Position numbers and translations under genes: made by a program. Below, one piece after another: positions 10,867-22,845 of a DNA stretch of 64,000 nt. The stretch covers positions 11,712,040 through 11,776,039 of the forward strand of contig NC_037668.1 of NCBI RefSeq assembly GCF_003255815.1, read 5' to 3'. Origin of the DNA: Theropithecus gelada (taxonomy: Eukaryota > Chordata > Mammalia > Primates > Cercopithecidae). A model generated the notes under the pieces. That model ran no database searches and was not told the origin of the DNA. It was given only the letters and a program-made list of their open reading frames with translations. Numbering within the stretch: position 1 is the first letter of the stretch; each line of letters begins with the position of its first letter.

Positions 10867-13800
10867 ATTGAAGTTAAAGAAAGATCTAGAGATCTTTACT
10901 CCAGCTTTTAACTGTGGGCTCCTTTCCTTCTTTCATTTTAGCAATGAGAAAACTGAGGCCTGGGAAGTGAGATGACTTTCCCAACATTCACCTTGACCAC
11001 TGCCTGTAATGGTGACCCAGGATTTGCTACTTTTAAGGTGAAAAGGTGGGTGAAGGCATAGAACTAGGAGGTTGCCCTACCAACATATTTATAAACGGAT
11101 AAAAAAAAGACGGGATGGGAGACATTTGAAATGAGGGCAGAGGGCAGGTTTAACCAGAAATCAGCTGTCTAAGCCATTTGTCTGATCTACACAGCCCAGC
11201 CTCCTGTAGGAACAACAGCTTGAGGAACGTGGGTGCTGTATGAATGGAGACAGGCAGGTGCTTCATGGTACAGAAATAAAAGTAGCTGGCAGTGAGAGGG
11301 ACTAAGGAAAAGGGGAGACAAGGGCAAAAACAAGCAAGTATTCTTTCATTTCAGAAACAGAGTATTTCTACAAATGAGAGTGAGGGGTGGACATCTCGAG
11401 TTCTCATTTCAATTTTGCCATCGAAGTGAAGCAAACCTCTTCACCTGCCTGGGTCTGTTTCCTTTCCTGCAAAATGAAGGTTATGGCTCATTTCTAAGGT
11501 CTGTTGCCAGTGACTTTGGGCTGTAAAAGTGTAAGATGATTTGCATCCTCTGGCACCTGCCCACTTCCGCAGCTAAACTTCATAATAACACAAGCCTCCA
11601 TGTGCTTATTTGTTTGTGTGAAGCTGAAGCTGTTTGAGAAAGTGGTTTCCCAGCCTTTCCCTGGCTCTAGTGGCACCTGGCACCTCACTGGGAAAGGGGC
11701 ACCATACCTCTCATAGGGTTGTAAAGGATCAAGAAGTGGGGCCAAGAAGTGTGGCCGATTCCCTCCCTCCCTGATATCTGATGACCACTGAACTGCAGAA
11801 CTTAGTGATGACTTAAATAAGGCCTTTTTTCTTTACGTTAATCTACGGATGTTTCACAAGTAGGTTTTAAAACTCTTAGACAATCACTAGACATAAAAGT
11901 GGGCAGAGCCAACAGAGACAGTACCTACTGAAGAGGAACCAGAAACCCAGAAGAGTCATGCCTTGCTCAAGACCACTGCCAGTTCATGCCAAAGCTCTGT
12001 CCTGCACACTCCACGCACAGCACACCCTCAAAGGAGAAGCAGAACTAGTTCCTTCTTTCTTCCTGTTCTCAGGAAAGGGAGGCCACGCCTTCTCACTCCC
12101 TCATCACCCTGCCCCAGGAGCTGGAAATCCCAGAGGACAGAGGCCACATGCACTGCAACTTCCTCTCCTCCTCCTAGGCTCCTAGGAGCTGGGACACAAG
12201 ACTTTAGGACGCCCCTCAGCAGCCCCTTCCCTGCAGCACTGGGCACAACCACCTGGTAACCACCTTGCCTCCTAACATTCACACAAGCCCCTGAATCTTA
12301 CAAAAGCCTTTGTGTTTGTCATTTTGTTCGATTTTCCCACACCTCATACCTGCATCTTTCCACTGCACAGATGAGAGCAAGATCAAGAATACCTATAGGC
12401 CTTGGTCTAGGCTGCAGCAGCACTGACAGTGGCTGTGTGAGTCCAGGGAATCTCAGGCTGTGAAGTCATGTCTGTGATTTCCACCAAATCTACTAACTTC
12501 AACCCAGAAATCAGCAGAGCTACTTCAGCTGAAACCTTGAGGTGACCCTCATTTCAGACAATCGCTAATGCTACTCTTGACAAGAGACATGTCTAGCCAG
12601 ATCCTTTTCCAGCCCCTTGACAAAGTGAATTAGCTTTTCCAAGGTCACACACTGTCCCTTCCCTCACCCAACAAAGCCAGGTACAGTGGACATTGCCTGA
12701 TTTGCAGCAGTGGTGGGAACCCTGACTTATAGTTGCAAAGTCCTTGGCAGAGAATCTGCTTAACACTGAGCCTTTGTTGAATGCACCTTCGTGCCCTAGC
12801 ATAACATGTGAAGCCTTGACATGAAGTTGCCCCCGTCCACCTCCCACCCCTGCAGCCCCAGGGGCCAAATCCTTAAAGTCATACTTATAGTTGGCAAAAT
12901 AATTCACCCCAAGGAGGTTGGGCAGGCAGGAAACAAAATCAGCCTTCACCTTCACCCTTAAATGATGTTGGAATGTGTAAGCATCTCTAGCTCTCTCACA
13001 TCTGTCTCTCTAGCACTGAGCACTGTGCCTGGAACATGCCCACTCAGCTGAGGGGTGAACTTCCCAGGGTCTCTGCTCTTAATGAGTCACAGCCTTGGGG
13101 CCGGGGAAGGCCAGCCCTTCACAGATGGCATCAGAACACCCAGGCAGAACCACTCCCTACTTCAGCCCTTGATGCTTTCAGAAAAGCATCTCAGTGGAGT
13201 GTCTTTAGTGAATACAAAGAATGCATGGAACTGCTTCCAGTGCATCCGTGGTCTCCAGCAGTCTGTCAATTCTTTTACTTGTGATGAACATCCTTCAAAT
13301 ATATGTGTGGGAATGCCAGCCTGAACACCACACAAACACTTATACCTTTTTCAAACTTCTTAAACAGAGGGAAACGTGGTATATGGAACGACTTGCCACC
13401 CACCTCACTGGCTTCCAAAGCTGAGCAATCCGGGCTGCTGGATTGAGGCAGGGCACTGGCTGGATGCAGACAGCACTGAGAAAAGTGGCCTGGATCTCAC
13501 AGGAGCAGCTGGAAATTGAAACCCATTGGAATGTGCTTTGGGTTAGTGAACGTGACCTTAAAACCACAGTCTGGCAGCAGAAAACTGCAATCTACAAGGT
13601 ACTTGCAGCTGTGATAGGGAGACAGTGGAGCAATCACTAGGCAATTCATGCTGGAGACTGGCCAGGTGTGCTCCTCCCCTCCCACCAGGGGCAGAGAGGA
13701 TGGAAATTATGTGATTGCCAAGGGCAGCTGAGAAAACAAGTCATGCCTGGGGTTTTATTTGTTAAGTGAACTGAGTTGGGGGAATGAAGATCTGAGAGAA

Positions 13801-14334
13801 GGGGAAGAAGGCTGACTGTGAGTGGTGAAGATGGTGAAGGCCAGCAGCAGCCTTCCACAACTATTCCATTATCATCTGATGGACAGCCAAGACAGGCACT
13901 TTTCCTGGCTCTTACTTATGGTATTGTCTTCACTATTTGCCACAGTCATGTGAAAGGTGGCCTACCAGAAGCAGACAAAGCCTGTTGCCCCTTGCACTGC
14001 CCTTTGCCTCCATAATTCTGGGGAAGGAGAGAATTTGAGCCTTATATATTATACTTACTGTAATCCCGAAGAAAGAAAGGGGGTCCCTAATTGGTCCTAC
14101 AGAGTTCTCACCCTCTTTGCCCATTAAAATCACCCAGGGAGTTTCTACAAAATTACAGCTACTTAGGCCTCACTTCAACTAATTGCTCTCTACATTTAAA
14201 AGACAAACAGAAAAGCTCTCCAAGGTTAAGAAAATCTGTAGCTTAAACTAATCAAACCTCAAGAATTCCACGCAGTCAGGTACAGTTTCTTTAATTGGAA
14301 TGTGGGGCAGAGGCTCACACACGTCAAAGTTAGA
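10867..14334. other. Gene-free duplicated DNA with MIR pieces (copy A)
   Basis: MIR-like segments lie near 10920-11040 (an ATGAGAAAACTGAGGCCTGG core) and near 11400-11520. A minus-strand frame at 12593-12955 is open for 120 codons. Almost the same frame is open in copy B (54446-54790), but it shows no recognisable domain, and the identity extends equally through non-coding flanks, so I do not call a gene. The segment from about 12610 to 13440 is nearly identical to copy B. Confidence 0.65.
12610..13570. repeat. Exceptionally similar segment of the duplication (copy A side)
   Basis: Compared with 54455-55430 I count no differences over the first roughly 330 bases and only about seven single-base differences up to about 13440. 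Neighbouring stretches of the same duplication differ every 10 to 20 bases. The partner segment is listed separately. Confidence 0.8.
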
Positions 14335-14640
14335 GATAGCTGGGCACAAAGTCTCATGTCTATAATTCCAGCACTCTGGGAGGCTGAGGCAGGAGGATCA
14401 CTTGAGCCTAAGATTTCAAGACCACCCTGGGCAACATAGGGAGACCCCATCTCTACAGAATTAAAAATTTGTTAAATGCCTAGCCAGGCACAGTGGTGCA
14501 TACCTGTCATCCTACACACTCCTGAGACTGAGGTGGGAGAATCTCTTGGTCTGGGAAGTTGAGGATTGCGCCACTGCACACCAGGCTCTGGGTGACAGAG
14601 CAAGACCCCGTCTCCAAAAAACAAAAAACAAAAGAATGTT
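14335..14640 (+). mobile_element. Old Alu element (AluJ-like), copy A
   Basis: A dimeric Alu with recognisable left arm (GGAGGCTGAGGCAGGAGGAT, then CCTGGGCAACATAGGGAGAC) and right arm ending in GACAGAGCAAGACCCCGTC and an A-rich tail. The high divergence and the 'gggagaccccatctctac' form fit AluJ. It is shared with copy B (56164-56452), so it predates the duplication. Confidence 0.9.
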
Positions 14641-16717
14641 AGAGGAAAAAAAAATCTCTCTCTAAATGAACACCAGGAGCACTGGCTTTTCCCATGATCT
14701 CTCTTGCTGCTTGCCACACTCTGTTCTCCATACAACAGCCTGAGAGATGTTTTAAAGTAAACTCAAATCCTATGTCTCACCTATATAAAACCTTTCTGGG
14801 GCTTCCCATTCCATTTACGACAGACTCTAAACTGATCTCCAGCTCTCCCGGACACTGCATGATCTGCTCACCCTTCCAGCTCGTGTCCTCATCACACTTC
14901 CTTTTACTCACAGCGTCCCAGCCGGATTGGCCTCCCCGCAATTCTGTAAACACGCAAGACTTTCTTAGCTCTGGATCTTCACATTTATCACTCCCTTTAT
15001 ATAAAATGATGTTCCTCATCTTCTCATGGTTGGCTCTCTGTTGATATGTAGATCTCAGCTGAACTGTCACTGCCCTAATGAGATGAGATGTCCCTGACCA
15101 TCCTCTCCTGAATAGGCTCTGCTTCATGCATCACATCACACTGTTTCTCTCCTCCTAGCTGTTAAAACTATCATAGAAAATAAAGTCCATTTTAAAAACT
15201 AAATGAGATAATATATGTAAAGCACCTGATACATAGTAAAGGACTCAATTAACATGTTAGATCTCATATGTAGAGCTTTCTATGTGCAAGGAGATGTCCT
15301 ATATGACCTCTTGGTCTAATCTCAACTGATTATTCCTTAAAATAAGCATCTGGGTGAACTCGCTGGGTCAAGTGTGTGAAAGTTTAAAATATTTTGTCAG
15401 ATACTCACCAGATGTTTGTGTTAACTTACACTTCCATGAATAACACACCTGTCTCCCCACATCTTCACCAACACTTAGTAACTTCGATGAATCTAATATT
15501 TGCTAAACCACTCATAGTTTTCAAACTGAGTTTAATGAAGGGATAATGTCCTTTGTAATGCAAGAGAAATCCCCAAGAAAAGAAAGCAGCTTGTTAAAAG
15601 TATGCCAGCCTACCTTTTTTCTTCTTAAACGTTGGAGTTCCAAGAACTCTTGACTTGATTGGCACAAAGTTCCAGTTTCATCTGAAGACTCAGCTGGGGA
15701 AATATCTACTTTCAAGCTCACTTACATAGGTGTTGGAAAATTCACTTCCTCGAAGCTTATTGGACTGGGAACCTCAATTCCCCTTTGACTGTTGGCTGCC
15801 CTCAGTTCATTACTATATTGTCCTGTCTAGCACAGCAGCTTGTTTCATCCAGCCCAATGAGAAAGAGGAAGTGTAAAACAAGATGCAAGTCACAATCATT
15901 TCTAACCTAATCATGGAAGTAACATTCCATCATTTTTGTCCGATTATACTGATTAAAAGCAAGTTACTAGGTTCAGCCCACACACAAGGGAATGAATACC
16001 AGGAAGCAGAGATCACTGGACTCACCTTAGAGGCTGGCTACCATACCATCATTGTCAGACTCCAGAGGAAATGGTTGAGTGACATCTATCTGACCTCCCC
16101 CCAAAAATAATTGACAAACAGAGGATTCAGTAAGAAATAAAAAAAGAGATTTTGCTAAAGCCTTCTCCTTTCTCACTTTGAAGATCTTGCCTGGAAAGAC
16201 AGCCAAGTTGAGCTCATATAACCCAAAAACTCTGGCCCTAGTTCTCCCTGTATGGTGGAGGGGATGGCCCATTGTTCCTTACTTCTGGAAACTGGCTCTT
16301 CAAGTACATTTCAGATACCTGGGATCCTACTCACATCTGTGCTATAGATGGGAAGAAAGTTGCATCTCCTTGGCAAACAGCTTTGGCCTGGGCAATGATC
16401 CCAGCCTCTCATTAGTATGGGAAACTTTCCAGTATTTTCTTTTTTGTGGTCACTGTTCTCTTCTATTTCCTTCTATGTATTAGTCCATAAGCACTAAGTT
16501 TCAAAAGCACTAAGACATTCTGGAGTCTTGATTGTTCACCATCCTTCTTTATTCAATAAACATGTATTAAGTTCCTATGATGTGTCAGATGTGCAAATTT
16601 TTATGGTAATAAAAAGATGTATGAGACATAGACAGTTTATTTAGTCAAACACTCAACAATATTTGAACATTTGCTCTGTACAATGTGCTAAGGATCAATA
16701 AAGGAGTAGTACAGTTT
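14641..16717. other. Gene-free duplicated DNA with a 4-kb deletion junction (copy A)
   Basis: It aligns with 56452-56972 and then jumps to 60990-62560 in copy B. The junction is near 15160-15172, where AGCTGTT joins AAAACTATC. The piece right after the junction is the very end of an L1M element followed by a MIR-like stretch (about 15190-15280, ATGAGATAATATATGTAAAG). No gene is supported. Confidence 0.7.
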
Positions 16718-17052
16718 AAGACAACAAAACAGGCCAGGCGCAGTGGCTCATGCCTGTAATCCCAGCACTTTGGGAGGCTGAGGCGGGTAGATCACGAGGT
16801 CAGGAGATCGAGACCATCCTAGCTAATACGGTGAAACCCCGTCTCTACTAAAAATAGAAAAAATTAGCCGGGCAAGGTGGCGGGACCAGTAGTCCCAGCT
16901 ACTCGGGAGGCTGAGGCAGGAGAATGGCATGAACCCGGGATGCGGAGCTTGCAGTGAGCCGAGATCGCCCCACTGCACTCCAGCCTGGGCAACAGAGCAG
17001 ACTCTGTCTCAAAAAAAATAAAATAAAATAAAAATAAAAGACAACACAACAG
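16718..17052 (+). mobile_element. Full-length Alu with target-site duplications, copy A only
   Basis: The Alu body runs from GGCCAGGCGCAGTGGCTCAT at 16732 to an AAAATAAAATA-type tail ending near 17037. Near-perfect target duplications AAGACAACAAAACAG (16718-16732) and AAGACAACACAACAG (17038-17052) flank it. Copy B has one copy of the target (about 62556-62570) and no Alu, so it inserted after the tandem duplication. GAGACCATCCTAGCTAATAC and related diagnostic stretches suggest an AluS/Y-grade element. Confidence 0.95.
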
Positions 17053-18071
17053 AAACAAACTCTTCACTCCACTGGCTGTAACACCTTTTTACAGAGATCT
17101 TCATGGTACAATTTCTTGAACAGGTGTTGTTTTTGAGGGTCACTCTCTCCACATTTTTCTTCTCTTCCTCAACACACAAATGAATTGTGTGTTGGACTTT
17201 CCAGTTGAACTTTCAACCCAACTATTTGTGTAAATTGCTCTTATAAATCACTTACAATTTTGCCAAAACCAATAATCAATTATTTTACTATTGCATTTGA
17301 TGCGTCAGCAGCATCTGACATAGTGGACAAAACTCTTCTTGAAACACTTTCTTCACCTGACTTTTACAAGGCCATCTCTTTCTAATTTTTCTCCTTCCTG
17401 CCACCAACTCCTACTCACCATATTTATCTGGCCCCTCCTTCTCTGTTCAACTTCCAAATGTTGATATGTGTATTCCAGGATTCAGTCCAGAAACTTCCCC
17501 TGTTATCCATGAATATTCTTACCCTAGCTTATTTAAACTACTCCTGTGCCTTTAAAACTTATTCTATGCTACTCATGTCCAAATTGACCTCTCTAGGACT
17601 CAAGCACAAGGGGTGTAATTATCCTAAAGTAACCCAGGAGTTTAATAAGCTGGCCAAGGAGAGGAATTTTCCTTTTCCCATCATGAGGGGCTGTGCCTAC
17701 TATAGCTCCCTGTAGAATGGGTGGCTTTCTCCCCTAAGAAAAGGGAAGCCCTTTGCATGAGCCCCAAGGACTTCAGGCGCCGGGTAGTTGATTTTTCCAG
17801 ATGATCTTGTGAACAGCTGGTGCCTAAATCTAGACTATTTCACACCAAAAGCCTGTGTGCTCCTCCATTGATAAAGCTGCGTCCTTGTGCTTACATGATA
17901 AAAAATTTTAACAAGTGAGACTAATGTTCCCACACTGGAATGCCGACTCCTATTGTGAGCCCAGCATTTCCTGACCATTTATGCATCAGTATTAAATAGG
18001 AGGATGGAGAAATCACACTGTCTATTCTTTTTCTGATCAGTAATCTTTGTGAGCTTTCCTAATACTGCATA
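17053..18071. other. Gene-free duplicated DNA between the Alu and the GAPDH pseudogene
   Basis: It matches 62571-63577 of copy B at high similarity. I see no gene, RNA or repeat that I can name. Frames such as 17458-17715 do not survive as protein in the other copy. Confidence 0.6.
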
Positions 18072-19380
18072 TTTTTTTTCTGAGCACAGATAAGGGACTT
18101 TATTGACAATACATGACAAAGTGGGGTTCCCTAGGCCCCTCCCTCTTCAAGGGGTCTGCATGGAAACTGTGAGGAGGGGAGATCCTCAGTGTGGTGGGGG
18201 ACTGAGTGTGGCAGGGACTCCCCAGCAGCTGAGGGCCTCTTTTTTCCCCTCATGTTCTCGCTGGGGCTGGTGGTCCAGAGGTCTTACTCCTTGGAGGCCA
18301 TGTGAGCCATGAGGCTCACCACCATATTGCTGTAGCCAAATTCATTTTCATATCAGAAAATGAGCTTAAGAAATGGTCATTGAGGGCAATGCCAGTCCCA
18401 GGATCCAAGGTAGAAGAGTGGGTATCAATGATTAAGCTGGAGGAGACAACCTGGTTCTCAGCGTAGCAAAGGATGCCTTTATGGGGACCCTCTGATACCT
18501 GCTTCACCGTCTTCTTGATGTTATCATACTTGGCAGGTTTTTCCAGATGGCAGGTCAGGTCCATGACCAACATGTGGGTGGTGGGTACATGGAGTGCCAC
18601 ACCACTGAACTTCCCATGCAGCTTATTGATATACTTGCTCACAGCCTTGACAGTGCCAGGAGATGCAAGGATGATGTTCCTTTGAGCCCTGCAGTTTTCA
18701 TGCCACATTTTCACAGAGGGGTCATCTACAGTCTTCTGGGTGGCAGTGATAACGTTGACTGTGGTCCTGAGTCTTTCCACCATATCAAAGTTGTCATGGA
18801 TGATCTTGGTCAGAGTTGCTAAGCATTTGGTGGGAAGCATGTTTTAACACCATCAAGAAGCATAGATGATGATCATGAGGCTGTTGTCATATTTCTTATG
18901 GTTCATGCCCATCACAAACATGGGGGTGTCAGCAAAGAGGTTAGAGATAATGACCCTTTTAGCTCTCCACTACAAGTGAGCCACAGCCTTCTCCATGGTA
19001 GTGAAGATGCCAGTGTACCGTATGATGTACTTAGGGCCAGCATTTCCCTATTTGATTTTGGTGGGATCTAGCTCTTGGAAGATGCTGGTGGGATTTCCAT
19101 TTATTAAAAGCTTCCTGTTCTCAGCCTTGGTGGTGCCATGGAATTTGTCATAGGTGGACTCATACTGGAATGTGTAGACCATGTAGCTGAGCTCAATGAA
19201 GGGGTCATTGATGGTGACAATATCCACTTTACCAGAGTTACGAGTACCCCTGGTGACCAGGTACCCAATAGGGCCAAATCCATTGACTCTGGCCTTCACC
19301 TTTACCATGGCGTCTCAGGGATGTGGCTGGTGCTGCACAAGAAGATGTGCTGTCTGTTGAACGGGAGAAGCAGAGAGCTG
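18072..19380 (-). pseudogene. GAPDHP: Processed GAPDH pseudogene (copy A)
   Basis: An intronless minus-strand copy of glyceraldehyde-3-phosphate dehydrogenase mRNA, from close to the cap site (about 19380) to a poly-A tract seen as T's at 18072-18079. The start ATG is at 19308 and the stop TAA at 18284-18286. That is 1025 bases against 1008 for a 335-residue GAPDH. Three breaks explain this. A Trp codon became TAG near 19048. An in-frame insertion of 18 bases (about 18838-18862) destroys the catalytic Cys152 and adds stops. A single-base loss lies near the C-terminus, about 18350. Conserved stretches include WHENCRAQRN-like and KYDNIKKTVK-like segments. Possible short target repeats (GCATATT) lie on both sides. 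It is clearly non-functional, and it is shared with copy B. Confidence 0.96.
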
Positions 19381-20795
19381 CAGCATATTATTTAATCCAT
19401 AGTTATCATATTGAGAAATTCTTCACACACTCTGATGCCAACAGGTGTGGTGACTTGGATGGGCATCACTTGATATAGCAGGCTGACATTCCCTGAGCAT
19501 GTGGACAGTTCAGTTGTCTCAGTGTCACTTGTTTAAAAGACAATCTTTTTCCCTATTGAATTTACTATTGTCAAAATCAATTGGCCATATGAATTTAGGC
19601 CATTAACTCACACATAGGCAAAAATTCCCTCAAAATAAATTGTAGGCCTAAATTTAAGGGCTAAACTATACACTTCTTAGGAGAAAACATAGATTAACAT
19701 ATTCATGTCTTGAATTGGCAAAATCCCAACTTTTCCTGGTTAAAAAATAGTTGAAAAATGAAACAGGATCAAAACTAAAAATGTTGGCATTTAAAAACCA
19801 CCAATAAGAAAATGAAAAGATAAACCATAGACGGAGAAAAATAATTTCAAATCATATATTTGATAAAGGACTCGTGTTCAGAATATGAAATACTCTTACA
19901 ACTAAGCAACAAAAAGATAAATAATCCAATTTTTAAATAGGCAAAATATTTATATAACCATTTCATGAAAAAGATGTAGGAATGGCCAATAAAGTACATG
20001 AAAAGATGGTCAGCATCATCAGTCAGCAGGAAAATGTGGATCAAAACTACAGTGTGACACCACTTCTTACCCACTAGAATGCTATAATAAAAAAGGACAG
20101 TAACACCTGGAGGAAGTGAAATAATAATGATCTGGAGAAATTGAAATATTCATGCATTGTTGATGGACATGAAACCATGTTGGAAACCAGTTTGACAGTA
20201 TCTTAAAATGTTGAAGATACATTTACCAAATGTCCTAGCACTTTCACTCCTAGCTATCTACCCAGAAGAAAAAAAACCTATGCCCACACAACACATGAAT
20301 GTGAATATTCATAGCAGCTTTATCCACAATAGTCCATAAAGTGGAAACACATCAAATATCTATCGACTGATAAATGAATAAACTAATGGGAGCTATCCAT
20401 ACAATTTTATAGGATTTGGCACATAAAAGGAATTAAATATTGATATGTGCTGCCACATACATGAACCATAAAAGCAAATTAGGCTTAATGAAATAAGACA
20501 CATACAAAAGACCACACATTACATGATTCCATTTCTATTGTCTCCAGAAAAGGCAAATCTGTAGAGTCAGTAAGTCAATTAGGGATTGCCTGGAGCTGGG
20601 GACTGAGAAAAAGTAGTGGTGATTGATGAGCATGAGGGATTTCTTAGGAATAATAAAAATGTTGCAAAACAGGATCGTGATGATGGTCACAGAAGTCTAA
20701 AACTGTACTGAAAATAATTTAACTGCACACTTAAAATAAGCGAATGTTATGTCAATTATACTTCAGTGAAGCTGCTTAAAAATAAAAGAAATTTA
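19381..20795 (+). mobile_element. Old L1M 3' region
   Basis: From about 19560 the sequence follows the end of L1 ORF2 and its 3' UTR. Recognisable pieces are AAGATGGTCAGCATCATCAG, GAAAATGTGGATCAAAACTA, CACTTTCACTCCTAGCTATC and TCCATAAAGTGGAAACACAT, then an AAAATAAAAGAAATT end near 20790. All frames are broken. 19381-19560 is not assigned. Confidence 0.8.
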
Positions 20796-21200
20796 GTACT
20801 GTGGCCCCCATCAGTCTTGCCCTTTGTTTAATTTCTCAGTTTCTTTAGGGATTTTATTTATTGGTTCCACTCAGAGACTCCAAGAGACACTGGCTGAAAT
20901 CTGCAGCCTCCAGAACACTCAACAGCTGAAGGAATGTGCAGCCCCATCCTTAAGGCGATGGGGATGTGTAAGGTGCACTCTAGCATGTGCTACAGAAGAC
21001 AAAGTTGTGTGATGCACCTGCGTGGTTTCAGATAGCGCTCCACAAGTCTTGGCAAGACCTATGGCCTGTAGCTATCAGAGAACAAGCTGCTACATCTTGC
21101 CACACAGGGCCAACCTTTTCTAGGCAAGTGGGTTTGAAGCATTTGTAGTCAGGTCCCAAGTAGCAGTTGAATGTCTACAACATGGGAGGAGGGCAAGACT
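20796..21200. other. Unassigned DNA between two old L1 fragments
   Basis: I see no gene, RNA gene or repeat that I can name here. One short plus-strand frame (20824-21012) shows no recognisable domain. Confidence 0.4.
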
Positions 21201-22100
21201 GAGAGTCAGGTTTCAAAGCAAATCATGTACAGAATATTACTTTCAACAACTGCAGAAAGTATTCTTTTCAAGTGTTTATGGGATGTTCACCAACACAGAC
21301 CCTGTTGTGCTGCACCATAAAACAAGTCTCAATATATATCCAAGGATCAAAATCATACAGGGTATATGCTATGGCTACAATAGTATTTAATTAGAAATTC
21401 AAAACAATAAGATATCTAGAAAATTCCCAATTTTAGAAAACCAGCAACATACTCTGTTGGTATGGGTTACTTGGGTCAAAGATAAACTCACAAGAAAAAA
21501 TTCAAAACATCAGTAACTGAATGATGATAACCCATCAAAATGTTGGACACAGCTGACATAGTGCTTAGAGAGAAATTTACAACTTTAAATTCCTGTAGTG
21601 GAAATGAGCAAAGAACTAAAGTCAATTATATATGCTTTTATAATAAGAACCCTGAAAAAAAAGAGTAAAACAACCCCAAAGTTAATAAATATAAGCCAAT
21701 AATAAAAATAAAGAAAATCATGGAATAGAAAAATGAACAATAGAGACAATCAATGGTCAATTCTTCTGTACTCCATGCACAAAAATTCAGTTCAGAATGA
21801 TTTTATATTTAAATATATATCCAGAACCACAGAGATCTTAGAAGAATAAATAAGAAAATGTAGGAATAAAATGAGAATTCTGTGGGAATAAAAATTAGAA
21901 AGCAGTTGCTTACCAGGAAGATTGGGGGTAGGGCAGGGAATTAGCTAAGAACAGGCATAAAAGAACTTTCTGCAGTGAAGAAAATGACCTATACATTTTT
22001 TGGGGTGCTACTTATGGACATATATAACTGTCAAGGTTCATCAAACTGAACACTTGAGATCTGGGCATTTTATTGAATATAAATTATACCTCTTTTTTTA
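21200..22100 (+). mobile_element. Old L1M fragments (ORF2 body and 3' end)
   Basis: 21240-21770 resembles the highly decayed L1 ORF2 endonuclease/RT linker (AGAAATTTACAACTTTAAAT and surroundings). About 21880-22090 resembles an L1M 3' UTR (GGTGCTACTTATGGACATAT, then ATTGAATATAAATTATACCTC). Assignment is by general pattern only. Confidence 0.55.
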
Positions 22101-22295
22101 GGTAGAGGAAAGTGTCTTGGAGAGCTCATGGTGGTGAAATTTGGGCAGTTCTCAGGCATATGCTCAAGGAGCGTTCACAGCATCTTCAGTTCAGAAATTT
22201 GCTCAGAATGGTTTTGTACCCAAAAATATGGGAAAAGTTCAAACATCTATGATAACAGTCATTCAGGCATACAACCACAAATCCCCACTCTTCTG
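22101..22295. other. Provirus 5' flank
   Basis: Short unassigned sequence next to the retroviral insertion. The pre-integration locus would read from here through GTACAG directly into 31866. One frame of about 60 codons is open, but I recognise no protein. Confidence 0.4.
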
Positions 22296-22301
22296 GTACA
22301 G

Positions 22302-22739
22302 TGTTACAGGCCAAGAAGAATGAGGGTTGTGACCAACTCCGTATACCACTGGAGGCTATATGAGCAAACAGAAAACTGTTCTCATGAAAGCAGGATGTTG
22401 GAAAACTGACAAACTACATCTGCCACCAGAAGGGGTGCTGAGGGCAATCACGCCCCCAGTGCAGTGTTCCTTGCGATTATCTGTAGAAACATCTGAAGCC
22501 TATTGTACAAAGAAGCAATTATGTGTATCTGGGATAAATCAAGCAGCTGACCAGCCATTACCTCTCCTTCCCTGTTCTTTCTACCTAATAAATACAAAGG
22601 GCTATAGAAGCTCAGGGCTGCCTTTGCTCACTAGAAGCAAGGAGGCCCCAACCCCTTGTTTTAAAAGATATCCTTTTGTCTTTGTCTTCATTTCTGCATT
22701 CGTCCCCCTTCATTCACCCCATAGTAACCGACAGTGACA
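22302..22739 (+). repeat. 5' LTR of the provirus
   Basis: It begins TGTTACAGG and ends GTGACA, thus with the canonical TG...CA ends. It contains an AATAAA (about 22587) followed by a GGGCTNTAGAAGCTCAG segment shared with the 3' LTR. It pairs with 31420-31859. Confidence 0.95.
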
Positions 22740-22741
22740 AG

Positions 22742-22760
22742 TGGCGCCTGGGACAGGGGC
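22742..22760 (+). promoter_or_regulatory. Retroviral primer-binding site, tRNA-Lys-like
   Basis: TGGCGCC lies 2 bases after the 5' LTR, followed by TGGGACAGGGGC. Lysine-tRNA primer sites begin TGGCGCC and have an AACAGGGAC-like second half, so this is a mutated Lys-type site. Confidence 0.8.
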
Positions 22761-22845
22761 GTGAGTAAAGAAGGTGTGCTGGAGCAGAGAAAGTGAAACT
22801 GACAAGACGAACGAGAATCCCCAGGAAGAGTCTGCTAGCAGATAG

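Noticed and set aside
12593..12955. Minus-strand frame of 120 codons conserved in copy B (54446-54790)
   Set aside because: The whole surrounding DNA is equally identical between the copies, so the open frame follows from recent conversion or duplication and is not evidence of coding.
18316..18840. 174-codon minus-strand frame as an independent gene
   Set aside because: It is the C-terminal half of a processed GAPDH pseudogene, preceded by stops and followed by a frameshift.
22141..22323. 60-codon frame next to the 5' LTR, looked protein-like
   Set aside because: It runs into the LTR, and I could not match it to any family; the pre-insertion sequence does not continue it convincingly after 31866.
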